A stretch of DNA of 64,000 bases from Vibrio artabrorum (GCF_024347295.1 NZ_AP025458.1:310001-374000); one strand, 5' to 3'; counted from the first letter of the stretch, positions 20,495 through 30,401 are shown. Notes: generated by a model from the letters alone, not told the origin. Program-made: numbers and translations.

Positions 20495-22516
20495 ATGAGA
20501 TATACCCCAACACTGAAATTGAGCACCCGCTTAGTGGCCTTTGTCACCGTGATTGTTATCAGCGCGATGTTCATTCTATTTATCGGTGGTACTCTTTCAT
20601 TTAAACGTATTGGTCAGGAGTATTTAGATCATTATTTGGTTGGCATTGTCGACGTTGTTGATAAAGAGATGGAAGACCCTGATGCCGCCTATTCGATGCA
20701 ACGTTGGATGCCTAAAATGTTGCAAGCGAGCAATATTGTTGAGATGGAGCTCTCGAACAAGAGTGGTATCGTTTATCGTTTTAAAGACACCTCTCCACAA
20801 ATTGATCCTAGCCGTCTCTATGAGAGAAGTTTTGTCTTAGATCGGAATGAAGGTTATCGCATCGAATTTAAAGCTCTTCCCCCCTATATCGGCTATAACT
20901 ATTCGTTTGAAGCCATGTGGTCAATTACTCTAGCGGTTGCGCTTATTATTTTCTGTTTAGCACGTGGCGTACAATGGCTAAAAGGTCAATTAATGGGTTC
21001 TGAAATGCTCGAAGAGCGTGGCAGAATGCTTCTTGCGGGGCAAGTTGAAGCTTATGCAAAAGGCGATGAACGAGAGTGGCCATATACGGCAAGTGAGGCT
21101 CTCGATGTCCTAATTGAGGAACTGCAAGATGCCCGGCAAGAGCGGAGTCGCTTTGATACTTTTATTCGCACCCATACTTTCCTAGATCAGCTTACTGGTA
21201 CAGCTAATCGAATGCTATTTGATAACAAGCTTGAATCCGCACTGCATGAGAGTGGTGCGCGAGGGGGAGTGCTACTGATACGCATTGATGAATGGGAACA
21301 GGTTCGTGATGCGAATGATAAGCCAGTGACCGACAGTTTTATTGTTGAGGTTGGCGAGGTGCTTTCAAACATTGTTCAACGCTATCCTGATGTTATGTTC
21401 TCTCGTTATTACGACGCTGATTTTGCTGTGTTTATTCCGCATCAGGGGGCAAAGGATATCGCAAAGTTGGCGGCTCAATGTTTAAGGCAGTTAGATAAAA
21501 TAACCCCACCGAAACCTTTGGCAGCTGACAATTGGTGTCATATCGGTGTGACAATGTATGTTGAAGGTGAGCGCCATAACCTGATCATGGATGAAGCGGA
21601 AACAGCATTAAAAAGCGCTCAGTTGGAGCAGGTTAACAACTGGAGTCGCTATCCTAAACAGAATACAAGTGAGCTTGATAGAGGCAGTGTCCGTTGGCGA
21701 ACCCTGCTTGATAAAGCCCTACTTCCTGAAAACTTAGTGATCTTCACTCAGCGGTGCTACCTTATGTCGGATTCTGATCAGGCTATTGAATTGCATCAAG
21801 AAGTCTTCACGAGAATTCATGACCCAGACAAAGGTTTATTGAAATCATCTCGATTTATGCCCGCGGTTGAGCAAGTGGGTTATCAAGCGCAAATTGATCA
21901 ATCGGTTTTGACGGTTTTATTGAAATCATTGAAAGAATCAACCAAACTCACCAGCTATTCGGTGAACTTGCATGTCACCCCGTTTGCCAATAAACACCAT
22001 TTTAAGTGGTTTAGAAGTGAGTTGTTACAGCTTTCCGCCCAACACCGATCTCAATTAGCCTTTGAGTTTTCAGAAGGACATCTTATTGCCCACCTTGATT
22101 ATATGAGACCGGTGGCAAAGATGTTGAAAGGGTTAGGGTGTAAAGTCATTGTCGGGCAAGCTGGACGCACGATTGTAAGCACACACTACATCAAGGATTT
22201 AAAGGTTAATTTTATTAAGCTTCATCGCAGCTTAATAAAGAGAATCGATCAAAGACATGAAAACCAACTGTTTGTCCGAAGCTTAATCGGGGCGTGTGGT
22301 GATTCTTCAACTCAAGTTATTGCGGTAGGTGTAGAGACAAAGCAAGAAAAGAACACTTTGATAGAGTTGGGTATTAACGGCTATCAAGGCAGATATTTCG
22401 AAGAAGAACAACAAATTATCCCTTTGCCTAACCAAGGTGACAGCGCAGTGGAAAACGAATCTGTTGTGAAAGTAGGTCGAAGAAATCGATGGCGCAAGAG
22501 TAGTAGTAAAACATGA
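20495..22516 (+). CDS. csrD: CsrD/MshH, degenerate GGDEF-EAL protein
   Basis: This inner-membrane protein of about 673 residues has two N-terminal membrane segments flanking a periplasmic part, then GGDEF-like and EAL-like domains. Both catalytic motifs are lost: the GGDEF position reads YYDADF, and the EAL position reads as part of ELHQEV. It is therefore unlikely to make or cleave c-di-GMP. The family member CsrD of E. coli promotes RNase E turnover of CsrB/CsrC RNAs; in V. cholerae the gene was named mshH. A TTG at 20474 would extend it by seven residues; I prefer ATG 20495, although its Shine-Dalgarno (AAAGGA, 20478-20483) is rather far. The stop overlaps the mshI start (ATGA). Confidence 0.88.
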   Translation: MRYTPTLKLSTRLVAFVTVIVISAMFILFIGGTLSFKRIGQEYLDHYLVGIVDVVDKEMEDPDAAYSMQRWMPKMLQASNIVEMELSNKSGIVYRFKDTSPQIDPSRLYERSFVLDRNEGYRIEFKALPPYIGYNYSFEAMWSITLAVALIIFCLARGVQWLKGQLMGSEMLEERGRMLLAGQVEAYAKGDEREWPYTASEALDVLIEELQDARQERSRFDTFIRTHTFLDQLTGTANRMLFDNKLESALHESGARGGVLLIRIDEWEQVRDANDKPVTDSFIVEVGEVLSNIVQRYPDVMFSRYYDADFAVFIPHQGAKDIAKLAAQCLRQLDKITPPKPLAADNWCHIGVTMYVEGERHNLIMDEAETALKSAQLEQVNNWSRYPKQNTSELDRGSVRWRTLLDKALLPENLVIFTQRCYLMSDSDQAIELHQEVFTRIHDPDKGLLKSSRFMPAVEQVGYQAQIDQSVLTVLLKSLKESTKLTSYSVNLHVTPFANKHHFKWFRSELLQLSAQHRSQLAFEFSEGHLIAHLDYMRPVAKMLKGLGCKVIVGQAGRTIVSTHYIKDLKVNFIKLHRSLIKRIDQRHENQLFVRSLIGACGDSSTQVIAVGVETKQEKNTLIELGINGYQGRYFEEEQQIIPLPNQGDSAVENESVVKVGRRNRWRKSSSKT

Positions 22517-23955
22517 ATTTTAAAGCGATTTTAAACAAGGTAAAGCCAAAGAATAACAGGGGCAGCACACAAGTTGTCGTATTGGGTAATGAGGCTATTT
22601 ATGTATCATCAGCAGATCTAGAGGCGCAATCCACTCGTATTCCATTGGTGAATGGGGACTGGGAAAGCGCGCTGAAAAAATCGCTGAATAGTGAGGCTTT
22701 TTCTAGTCATCGCTTCCAGTTAATCATCAGCGCTAACTACTACCAAACCTACCAGATCGATAAACCCAACATACCCGAAAACGAATGGCCTGTGGCGCTG
22801 CCTTTTTTACTCAAAGATCTGATATCGGAAAGAGTGACAGACATCACTGCGAGTGCGGTCGCGCTGCCCACCTCTAATAAGTTACAAGTGTATGTTTTAC
22901 CGAGAAAACTGTTGAATAAGTTGGTGAGCATTGCTGATTCAGCGCAAGTTGAGCTTAACGGTATTGCCCCTGAAGACGAAATCTGGGGCTATAGCGCAGG
23001 TGATCTTGCTAATTTTATCCTACTGCAACGCAGTTCTGGAGCGCACTTTAAGCTTGGAGCGTTTGTTGACAATACCGTTTGCTTTCAAAGAACCATCCGC
23101 AGTGTTGTGCCGCCTTTAACCGGTGTTGCATCCCATTCTCTTCAGTTAGATAGCTTGGCTTTGGAACTGCAACGCTCGATTGATTACCTTTCCTCTCAAA
23201 TTAAAGGCGCTCAACTGCATCAGCTAAAAATCTGCTGTGATGAGGAAGATGAAGTTGAATTACAAAGTGCTTTAAATAACACGTTGAGTTCAAGTGTCTC
23301 CTTATTAGTTGAAGGAGAGCGAGATAATTCAGAACGTTTGTTATTGAAAATCGCGTCTGAAAGAGATGGTTTCAATGTTAACCTTTACCCTGAGCATCTA
23401 AAACCGAAGAATGAATTATTCACGCTGACAAACGTTGTCGCCGGTTGGGTGTGTGTTTCTATCCTGCTACTTGGCGGGTACTTTATCATGCAGTATCAAG
23501 CTTCAGCACTTGATCAGGGTTTAACGGCATTGCAGCGTGAATCAGCACAGCTTAATAAGCAAGTTGATCAATTGAATAATAAGTTAACTCAGCATAAGCC
23601 ATCTCTCGATAAAGTCGCCGCCGTGGCACGTCTCCAGCGAGAGACACAAGCCAAAAAAGAAGCTTTGAAGGCGGTAGGACAATACGATGAATCACAACAG
23701 GTCGGATATTCTGGTGTGATGATGGCCTTAGCTAAATTAGGTCGAAATGATATCTCACTCTCGCAGATTTACATCACTCACGACACGTTGGATCTCAGTG
23801 GTTTTGCTCGTAATGCTGATGCCGTTCCTAACTGGGTTGGTCAATTTAGAAGTGAACTTAATTTAGTTGGGCGAGCTTTTGAAAAACTCAAAATCGGTCG
23901 TAATGATCAAGATGTGGTGACGTTTGAGCTCAGCACTCGCAGGGAGAGCAAATAA
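22513..23955 (+). CDS. mshI: MSHA biogenesis protein MshI (PilM/GspL-like)
   Basis: MshI is thought to be part of the inner-membrane alignment complex of the MSHA type IV pilus. The 480 residues have an N-terminal cytoplasmic part (about 1-300), one membrane segment near residues 310-330 (VVAGWVCVSILLLGGYFIM) and a periplasmic coiled-coil stretch rich in Gln and Leu, a layout like a fusion of PilM and PilN. The start overlaps csrD by four bases and the stop overlaps mshJ by one, so the genes are translationally coupled. Confidence 0.9.
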   Translation: MNFKAILNKVKPKNNRGSTQVVVLGNEAIYVSSADLEAQSTRIPLVNGDWESALKKSLNSEAFSSHRFQLIISANYYQTYQIDKPNIPENEWPVALPFLLKDLISERVTDITASAVALPTSNKLQVYVLPRKLLNKLVSIADSAQVELNGIAPEDEIWGYSAGDLANFILLQRSSGAHFKLGAFVDNTVCFQRTIRSVVPPLTGVASHSLQLDSLALELQRSIDYLSSQIKGAQLHQLKICCDEEDEVELQSALNNTLSSSVSLLVEGERDNSERLLLKIASERDGFNVNLYPEHLKPKNELFTLTNVVAGWVCVSILLLGGYFIMQYQASALDQGLTALQRESAQLNKQVDQLNNKLTQHKPSLDKVAAVARLQRETQAKKEALKAVGQYDESQQVGYSGVMMALAKLGRNDISLSQIYITHDTLDLSGFARNADAVPNWVGQFRSELNLVGRAFEKLKIGRNDQDVVTFELSTRRESK

Positions 23956-24602
23956 TGCAGTGGTGGAACCAACTTAACGACAAGTTTCTCGTTTTAAGCC
24001 AAAGAGAGAAATGGTTAATTGTTGTGTGCGGTTTGGTAGGGGTATCCATGTTGTTGTTCATCACATTGCTGGAGCCTGCGTATCTCAATTTACAGGCGAA
24101 AAGCACTGAGACGATGAGCCTGACTCATTCAAACCAAAGACAACAAGGCGATTTACTGACTCTGCAAGCTCAGCTCAATAGTGACCCAGATAAAGACATT
24201 AATGTTGAACTCAAGACATTACTCGAAGAAAGCCAAGCGCTTTCACTTCAGTTATCAGAAATCGTAGAGGGGCTGATCTCGCCTTCTCAAATGTCGCAGC
24301 TGTTGGAAAATGTCCTGAAAGCAGGCGATGGACTCAAATTAGAGTCTCTTGAGTCATTAAAACCAGAAGCCATTTCGAATAATCAAGAAACCAGTGAATA
24401 TTCAGGTTATTTTCTTCACCCAGTAAGAATGGAGTTAACAGGGAGTTACTTTGATATTGCCGCTTATCTTCAAGCGCTAGAATCTCTGCCAGTTAACTAT
24501 TACTGGCGCACATTTAAATACACAGTTGAAGAATACCCTAAAGCTCGACTTGTACTCGAGGTTTACACATTAGGTACCAGACAGGAGTTTATCGGTGGTT
24601 AG
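23955..24602 (+). CDS. mshJ: MSHA biogenesis protein MshJ (PilO-like)
   Basis: This 215-residue protein has one membrane segment (about residues 20-40) and a periplasmic coiled coil followed by a small mixed domain. It resembles PilO/GspM, partner of the PilN-type protein in the pilus alignment complex. TAATG couples it to mshI, and its end overlaps mshK by eight bases. Confidence 0.88.
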   Translation: MQWWNQLNDKFLVLSQREKWLIVVCGLVGVSMLLFITLLEPAYLNLQAKSTETMSLTHSNQRQQGDLLTLQAQLNSDPDKDINVELKTLLEESQALSLQLSEIVEGLISPSQMSQLLENVLKAGDGLKLESLESLKPEAISNNQETSEYSGYFLHPVRMELTGSYFDIAAYLQALESLPVNYYWRTFKYTVEEYPKARLVLEVYTLGTRQEFIGG

Positions 24603-24927
24603 AGCTCTATTGTTGTCCTTACTGTTTAGCAGTTCAGTGGCGTGGGCCGAGCAAGACCCGACCGCCCCGTTAGGCTGGCTTAATCATGAACAAAAAATAG
24701 CGTCAGAGAAGGCGACCCCCATTCGTTATCGCTTGCCGTCTCTAGAGAGCATCGTTTGCAGAGGTGACATCCCCTGCTATGCCATTATGAATGGTCAAGT
24801 TCTCGGTCAGGGAGATACGATCAAAGGGTACCGAGTTAAGGACATCGCTCCAGAATATGTCACTCTACAGAGAAGCTCTAAGCAGTGGAAATTAGAGATG
24901 TTCTCTTTAGATGTTAAGAATAATTAA
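24595..24927 (+). CDS. mshK: MSHA biogenesis protein MshK (PilP-like)
   Basis: This small exported protein of 110 residues has a signal peptide (hydrophobic LLLSLLFSSSVAWA, likely cut after AWA) and a compact periplasmic domain resembling PilP/GspC homology regions (GQVLGQGDTIKGYRV). It should link the inner-membrane complex to the secretin MshL. The start is GTG with CAGGAG eight bases before, inside the end of mshJ. Confidence 0.85.
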   Translation: MVRALLLSLLFSSSVAWAEQDPTAPLGWLNHEQKIASEKATPIRYRLPSLESIVCRGDIPCYAIMNGQVLGQGDTIKGYRVKDIAPEYVTLQRSSKQWKLEMFSLDVKNN

Positions 24928-24942
24928 GGTTAGAGTGAAGAC

Positions 24943-26613
24943 ATGCGTAAATTAGTATTAGTAATTCTAGTGTCATCGTTAGTTGGTTGTTCAATGGGGC
25001 ATAGAGATCCTGTTGAAATAAAAGAGTCTTTGAACGCATCGATTAATGAGGCCAATAGCAAGGCTCTTCATGATCTTCCGTCTTCGGTTCAAGATGATCT
25101 TATGCCTCAACTTGATTCAGACTCTACCTCTCCGGATATGGAAAAGGTCAAGCGCTTCCGTATTCAGGCGAAAGATGTTGACGCGAGAACTTTCTTTACA
25201 AGCTTAGTGAAAGGCACCGAATACAGTGCCGCTATTCACCCCGGTGTCTCAGGAAAGCTCACTTTTAATCTCACAGACGTTACCTTAGATGAAGTTTTGT
25301 CGGTTGCACAGGACATGTATGGTTACGATATTGAAAAGCGTGGCAAGGTCATACAGGTTTATCCTGCTGGCCTTCGCACGGTCACTATCCCTGTCGATTA
25401 CTTGCAATTAAAACGCTCAGGTCGATCATTAACAACGATCAGTACAGGAACGATCTCTAATTCTGATTCTAATTCATCAAACTCTTCAAGTTCGAACTCG
25501 TCAAATTCATCGAATTCATCGAACTCATCGAACTCATCGAATTCGACATCAAATGGCGGTACTGAGATTGAAACGACCTCTGAAAGTGATTTTTGGCCAC
25601 AGCTTGAAGCTGCGGTTGCTCATCTGATTGGGTCTGGTGATGGTCAAAGTGTGGTTGTGACTCCGCAAGCGAGTGTGATTACCGTTCGTGCATATCCGGA
25701 CGAAATTCGTGAAGTCAGAGAGTTTTTGGGGATTTCTCAGAAGCGTTTGCAGCGCCAAGTTATTTTGGAAGCCAAAATCATGGAAGTCACCTTGAGCGAT
25801 GGTTACCAACAAGGCATTAACTGGACGAAGATGTTTTCGGCAAATGGCACCAACTATACGCTCGGTATGGGATCGATTGTTAAAAATGCGGCGGGTGCGA
25901 TTATCCCTGGTGCATTGCCTGGCATGGATCCAATTGGTGCGACTTTAGGCGGTCAATCTAACCTTGTTGTCTCTGGAGGGAGTTTTGAAGCTGTATTGAG
26001 TTTCATGGGGACACAAGGTGACCTCAATGTGCTTTCTAGTCCTCGAGTCACCGCTGCCAATAACCAGAAAGCCGTGATTAAAGTGGGCACTGACGAATAT
26101 TACGTCACTGACTTATCAAGTACGGTTGGCAGCGGTGATAATGCCAATGTTGCCCCTGATGTTGAGCTTACTCCCTTTTTCTCTGGTATCTCGTTGGATG
26201 TGACGCCGCAAATAGATGATAAGGGGAGTGTGTTCTTGCATGTTCATCCAGCCGTTATTGAAGTTGCAGAAGAAGTGAAAGAACTTAATCTTGGCGCAAC
26301 AACGGGGGTGGTATCACTGCCTTTGGCAAAAAGTTCTATTCGTGAGTCTGACTCAGTGATTCGAGCACAGGATGGGGATGTTGTCGTTATTGGTGGATTA
26401 ATGAAATCCAACACGAATGATATCACCTCCAAAGTCCCATTCCTGGGAGATATTCCTGGATTAGGTCACTTGTTCCGTAATACCCGTCAATTAACCCAGA
26501 AAACAGAGTTAGTCATTTTATTAAAACCAACGATTGTTGGTGTGAACACTTGGCAAACGGAAATAGAGCGTTCTCGAGATCTTCTGCAACAGTGGTTTCC
26601 TGATGAAAAGTAG
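24943..26613 (+). CDS. mshL: MSHA secretin MshL
   Basis: MshL forms the outer-membrane pore through which the MSHA pilus passes. The 556 residues start with a lipoprotein signal (LVGC, Cys16), then periplasmic N domains and a C-terminal secretin domain with PQASVITVRAYPDEIREV, NVLSSPRVTAANNQKAVIKVG and VPFLGDIPGLGHLFR. Residues about 172-205 are a Ser/Asn tract, encoded in part by five or six copies of a 9-bp unit. It sits in a domain-linking region, so length change is probably tolerated. The start has only a modest ribosome site after mshK. Confidence 0.95.
   Translation: MRKLVLVILVSSLVGCSMGHRDPVEIKESLNASINEANSKALHDLPSSVQDDLMPQLDSDSTSPDMEKVKRFRIQAKDVDARTFFTSLVKGTEYSAAIHPGVSGKLTFNLTDVTLDEVLSVAQDMYGYDIEKRGKVIQVYPAGLRTVTIPVDYLQLKRSGRSLTTISTGTISNSDSNSSNSSSSNSSNSSNSSNSSNSSNSTSNGGTEIETTSESDFWPQLEAAVAHLIGSGDGQSVVVTPQASVITVRAYPDEIREVREFLGISQKRLQRQVILEAKIMEVTLSDGYQQGINWTKMFSANGTNYTLGMGSIVKNAAGAIIPGALPGMDPIGATLGGQSNLVVSGGSFEAVLSFMGTQGDLNVLSSPRVTAANNQKAVIKVGTDEYYVTDLSSTVGSGDNANVAPDVELTPFFSGISLDVTPQIDDKGSVFLHVHPAVIEVAEEVKELNLGATTGVVSLPLAKSSIRESDSVIRAQDGDVVVIGGLMKSNTNDITSKVPFLGDIPGLGHLFRNTRQLTQKTELVILLKPTIVGVNTWQTEIERSRDLLQQWFPDEK
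25492..25545 (+). repeat. 9-bp tandem repeat in mshL (Ser-Asn-Ser units)
   Basis: Six adjacent 9-base units (TCGAACTCG, TCAAATTCA, TCGAATTCA, TCGAACTCA, TCGAACTCA, TCGAATTCG) each encode Ser-Asn-Ser. Two neighbouring units are identical. The unit length keeps frame, so changes in copy number alter only the length of the Ser/Asn linker. Confidence 0.9.
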
Positions 26614-26666
26614 TCACAGGTTTTCTCCATGTAGATTGGCAGTATGTCATTAAGGTAGGTCACCTT

Positions 26667-27506
26667 ATGTATCAAGCGCATTTTGGCTTTGAACAACTGC
26701 CGTTTACTCTTACGCCGAATACTGAGTTTTTTTATGGATTAGCGCCTCATTTTGAGGCCATTCAAATGGTTATTTCGGCGTTAGAGATGGGGGAAGGTGT
26801 GATCAAGGTGACGGGCGAGGTCGGCACTGGGAAAACGATGGTATGCCGAATGCTGGTGAATCATTTACAAAACAGTACGGCTCTGATCTACCTTCCGAAC
26901 CCAATGTTATCGGGTGCCGACTTACGTCAAGCCGTCGCCAAAGAATTAGATATTGTCGTCGAGAGCGAAGCCACCTTAGTGGATAATATTCAACATCGAT
27001 TAATTGAGTTGAATCGCGCAGGATTAAGAGTGGTTGCGATACTCGATGAGGCTCAAGCTCTGTCGGATGAGGTGCTCGAAACGTTGAGATTATTCGGTAA
27101 CCTCGAGACTGAAGATAAGAAGCTGCTCCAAATGGTGCTGCTAGGACAACCGGAGCTGGATGTTAGGTTGGAGGAGTATCATCTTAGGCAGTTTCGTCAG
27201 AGGATTACTTTTAGCTCGACATTGAGGCCGCTAACTCTCGATGAAACCGTCGCTTACATTGACAATCGGATCGTTAAATCGGGTGGTAATCCTGAGTTGT
27301 TCAGTTTGAATCAAAAAAAGGCAATCAGCCGCTCTTCGTTAGGTATTCCAAGGTTGATCAATCAACTCTGTCACAAAGCTTTATTGCTTTCGTTTAGTGA
27401 GAATAAGCAACACATTGAGAATCAGCACCTGTATTCAGCCATGCACGAGACATACGATGTATGTAAACCAAAATTTAAAACGCCAATATTGTGGGGTTGG
27501 AATTAA
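26667..27506 (+). CDS. mshM: MSHA ATPase MshM (ExeA/GspA-like AAA+)
   Basis: This is a 279-residue AAA+ protein beginning MYQAHFGFEQLPFTLTPNTE, the classic opening of the ExeA/GspA family. Walker A is GEVGTGKTM (about residues 50-58) and Walker B is VVAILDEAQAL. ExeA-like proteins help insert or assemble secretins through the cell wall. Unlike ExeA it lacks a C-terminal membrane and peptidoglycan-binding part, so partner proteins such as MshN may supply that link. It precedes mshN by two bases. Confidence 0.9.
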   Translation: MYQAHFGFEQLPFTLTPNTEFFYGLAPHFEAIQMVISALEMGEGVIKVTGEVGTGKTMVCRMLVNHLQNSTALIYLPNPMLSGADLRQAVAKELDIVVESEATLVDNIQHRLIELNRAGLRVVAILDEAQALSDEVLETLRLFGNLETEDKKLLQMVLLGQPELDVRLEEYHLRQFRQRITFSSTLRPLTLDETVAYIDNRIVKSGGNPELFSLNQKKAISRSSLGIPRLINQLCHKALLLSFSENKQHIENQHLYSAMHETYDVCKPKFKTPILWGWN

Positions 27507-27508
27507 TT

Positions 27509-28675
27509 ATGAGTGTCATTAACAACGCCTTATCTGAGTTGGCAAAAAAGCAGTCAACAACTTCGATTGAAGCGGTCGTCGTACCGAAAATCCGAACACA
27601 CTCTCCTTTAATGTGGGTTGCTGTGGGTTTTACACTCAGTCTGGCCATGAGTGGTTGGGCGATATCACAAGGCCCGGCTGTTGATCGAACAATATCAACT
27701 CGGGATGCACAAGCTCCGCTCTCGGTTGTGGATAATCAGAGCGAAAATCACAGTGGGATAACACCGGAACTGTTGTCACCAACTAAAAAATTAGTGACGC
27801 TAAACGCAACGACGATTTCTTCGGAAAATTTAACGGCATCTTCTGGCGAGCAAATTAAAGCTGTGACTCAATCGAACGCAGCAACGGCACATGGCTCCCA
27901 AGTCACTCAATCTCAAGTCATGCCTAAGCTGCCCAGTACCGCGAAAGCCACTCATACGGGCATTCCCAAACCGATGTCTGTTGCGAGTGTGGCTAAAACC
28001 GATCCTAGCTCGGTCTCCAATAAGATAGATAGTGATGGTGATTCAAAAAATAACGCAATGTTGATTGAGCAGGTGGAGCTAACACCAAAACAATTATCAA
28101 CAAACGCACAAGGTCGAGCTCAGAAAGCGTTGGATGCGAACGATCTTAATGGCGCCTTGAAAGGCTATACAGAGGCGCTCCGCTATGCGCCAAGAAATGA
28201 GGATGTTCGTCAGAAACTGGCCATTCTCTATTTTGGAAAAGGGGAGACTCGAAAAGCCTATGAGCTTTTTCAATCCGGTATAAAATTGAATAACGACAGT
28301 GAAAAACTGCGCCTAGGGTTGTCAAAACTACTGGTCAAAGCAAATCAGGCTGAGGCGGCGTTGAGCCCGTTAATACACTTGCCGCCCAATCCCACGAAAG
28401 AATATTTAGCAATGCGTGCCGCTTTGAGCCAAAAAGCGCAGCAAGAGGAGATGGCGTTGGAGAGCTATCGTCGGCTCGTTGAAGTGGACTCAGAGAATGC
28501 GCGCTGGTGGTTAGGGTTGGCCATTCAACAAGAGCGACAGCTTGATTTTTCCGCGGCAAAAGAGTCCTATCAAGGTGCTTTAACCCGAGTTGGTATATCG
28601 TCGCAGTCACAAAGTTTTGCCCGTGACCGCTTAAAAATACTCAGTACCTTAGAGGAGAGTAGCGATGAAAATTAG
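27509..28675 (+). CDS. mshN: MSHA biogenesis protein MshN (TPR)
   Basis: This 388-residue bitopic protein has a short cytoplasmic tail (SVINNALSELAKKQS), one membrane segment (about 30-48), a long low-complexity Ser/Thr-rich periplasmic linker, and C-terminal TPR repeats (GRAQKALDANDLNGALKGY and following). It is likely a periplasmic scaffold for pilus assembly. A GTG at 27491 would add six residues inside mshM; ATG 27509 with GGA before it is the better start. The end overlaps mshE by 11 bases. Confidence 0.88.
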   Translation: MSVINNALSELAKKQSTTSIEAVVVPKIRTHSPLMWVAVGFTLSLAMSGWAISQGPAVDRTISTRDAQAPLSVVDNQSENHSGITPELLSPTKKLVTLNATTISSENLTASSGEQIKAVTQSNAATAHGSQVTQSQVMPKLPSTAKATHTGIPKPMSVASVAKTDPSSVSNKIDSDGDSKNNAMLIEQVELTPKQLSTNAQGRAQKALDANDLNGALKGYTEALRYAPRNEDVRQKLAILYFGKGETRKAYELFQSGIKLNNDSEKLRLGLSKLLVKANQAEAALSPLIHLPPNPTKEYLAMRAALSQKAQQEEMALESYRRLVEVDSENARWWLGLAIQQERQLDFSAAKESYQGALTRVGISSQSQSFARDRLKILSTLEESSDEN

Positions 28676-30389
28676 ATTAAGGAAGCGACTCGGTGATTTG
28701 CTTGTTGAAGAAGGTATTGTTACAGACAATCAAGTAGAACAAGCTCTTGCGGCCCAAAAGCATACCGGGCGTAAGCTAGGCGATGCGCTGATAGAGCTGG
28801 GTTTTTTGTCTGAGCAGCAGATGCTGACCTTTTTATCTCAACAGCTAGCGATTCCTCTTATTGACTTAAGTCGTGCTGATGTCGATGTAGAAGCGGTACA
28901 GTTGTTGCCTGAGGTGCATGCCCGCCGTCTGCGAGCGTTGGTTATTGGACGTCAAGGGGATACTTTACGTATCGCGATGAGTGATCCAGCTGATCTCTTT
29001 GCGCAAGAGTCGTTGCTTGGTCAACTGGGTAACTACGAATTAGAGTTTGTAGTCGCGCAAGAAAGGCAATTGGTTGAGGGGTTTGACCGCTATTATCGAA
29101 GAACCAAAGAGATAGCCTCATTTGCTGAACAGTTGCACGCTGAACATCAAGTTAATGATGCCTTTGATTTTGATATTGCTGAAGAAGACAGTGATGAAGT
29201 TACCGTCGTTAAGCTCATTAACTCGTTGTTTGAAGATGCAATCCAAGTTGGCGCTTCTGATATTCATATTGAACCGGATTCAAACGTATTACGCCTTCGT
29301 CAGCGGATTGATGGTGTCTTACATGAAACACTGCTCAATGAGGTGAATATAGCTTCAGCGTTAGTTTTACGTTTGAAGTTGATGGCCAACCTCGATATTT
29401 CAGAGAAACGTCTTCCTCAAGATGGTCGTTTTAATATTCGCACAAAAGGCCAATCGGTTGATATTCGTATGTCGACGATGCCGGTGCAGTATGGTGAGTC
29501 GGTGGTGATGCGCTTGCTTAATCAAACATCAGGTCTCCGTAAATTAGAAGCATCAGGTATACCCAGTGATCTTCTTATTAGACTGCGTCAACAGTTACGC
29601 CGCCCGCATGGCATGATCTTGGTGACAGGCCCTACGGGGTCAGGTAAAACAACCACTCTTTATGGGGCGTTGAGTGAACTGAACGAACCGGGTAAGAAGA
29701 TCATTACCGCAGAAGATCCGGTTGAATATCGCCTTCCGCGAGTGAATCAAGTGCAAGTGAATCCTAAGATAAATCTCGACTTCTCTACTGTTCTTAGAAC
29801 TTTTCTTCGTCAGGATCCCGATATTATTCTTATAGGTGAAATGCGAGATCAAGAAACGGTCGAAATTGGTTTGCGGGCAGCACTTACGGGCCACTTAGTG
29901 TTAAGTACACTGCATACCAATGATGCTGTAGACAGTGCGTTGCGTATGATGGATATGGGCGCGCCGGGCTATTTGGTGGCGAGCGCGGTGAGAGCGGTAG
30001 TCGCACAGCGATTGGTTCGTAAGGTATGCACAGATTGTAAGGTGAATGACGAATTAGATGAAGCTCGTAAACAGTGGTTGAGTGTCCGTTTTCCAAATCA
30101 GGTGGGTGTCTCATTCATGAAAGGACGTGGTTGCCAGAACTGCAACTTGACTGGCTACAGTGGGCGTATTGGTGTGTTTGAAATGTTGGAGTTAGAGCAA
30201 AACATGATGGATGCATTAAGATCAAATGATGCGGTAGGCTTTGCTCAAACCGCGAGACGGTCTGAAAGTTATAAACCGCTATTAGCTTCTGCTATGGAGC
30301 TCGCTTTGCAAGGTGTGGTGAGTCTTGATGAGCTTATGCTTCTTGGTGAAGGTGATGCTTCTGGATCCACGGATCCTATTTATCTGTAG
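28665..30389 (+). CDS. mshE: MSHA pilus extension ATPase MshE
   Basis: MshE is the PilB/GspE-type hexameric ATPase that drives MSHA pilus extension. The 574 residues begin with an MshEN module: two related motifs, RLGDLLVEEG (from residue 8) with Gln31, and KLGDALIELG (from residue 37), which in V. cholerae MshE bind c-di-GMP. The ATPase core has Walker A GPTGSGKT (322-329), an Asp box and Walker B IILIGEMRD, and the C-terminal zinc cysteines CTDC and CQNC. All key residues are present, so the protein should be active and responsive to c-di-GMP. Confidence 0.96.
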   Translation: MKIRLRKRLGDLLVEEGIVTDNQVEQALAAQKHTGRKLGDALIELGFLSEQQMLTFLSQQLAIPLIDLSRADVDVEAVQLLPEVHARRLRALVIGRQGDTLRIAMSDPADLFAQESLLGQLGNYELEFVVAQERQLVEGFDRYYRRTKEIASFAEQLHAEHQVNDAFDFDIAEEDSDEVTVVKLINSLFEDAIQVGASDIHIEPDSNVLRLRQRIDGVLHETLLNEVNIASALVLRLKLMANLDISEKRLPQDGRFNIRTKGQSVDIRMSTMPVQYGESVVMRLLNQTSGLRKLEASGIPSDLLIRLRQQLRRPHGMILVTGPTGSGKTTTLYGALSELNEPGKKIITAEDPVEYRLPRVNQVQVNPKINLDFSTVLRTFLRQDPDIILIGEMRDQETVEIGLRAALTGHLVLSTLHTNDAVDSALRMMDMGAPGYLVASAVRAVVAQRLVRKVCTDCKVNDELDEARKQWLSVRFPNQVGVSFMKGRGCQNCNLTGYSGRIGVFEMLELEQNMMDALRSNDAVGFAQTARRSESYKPLLASAMELALQGVVSLDELMLLGEGDASGSTDPIYL

Positions 30390-30401
30390 AGGTAAAGTGA
30401 T

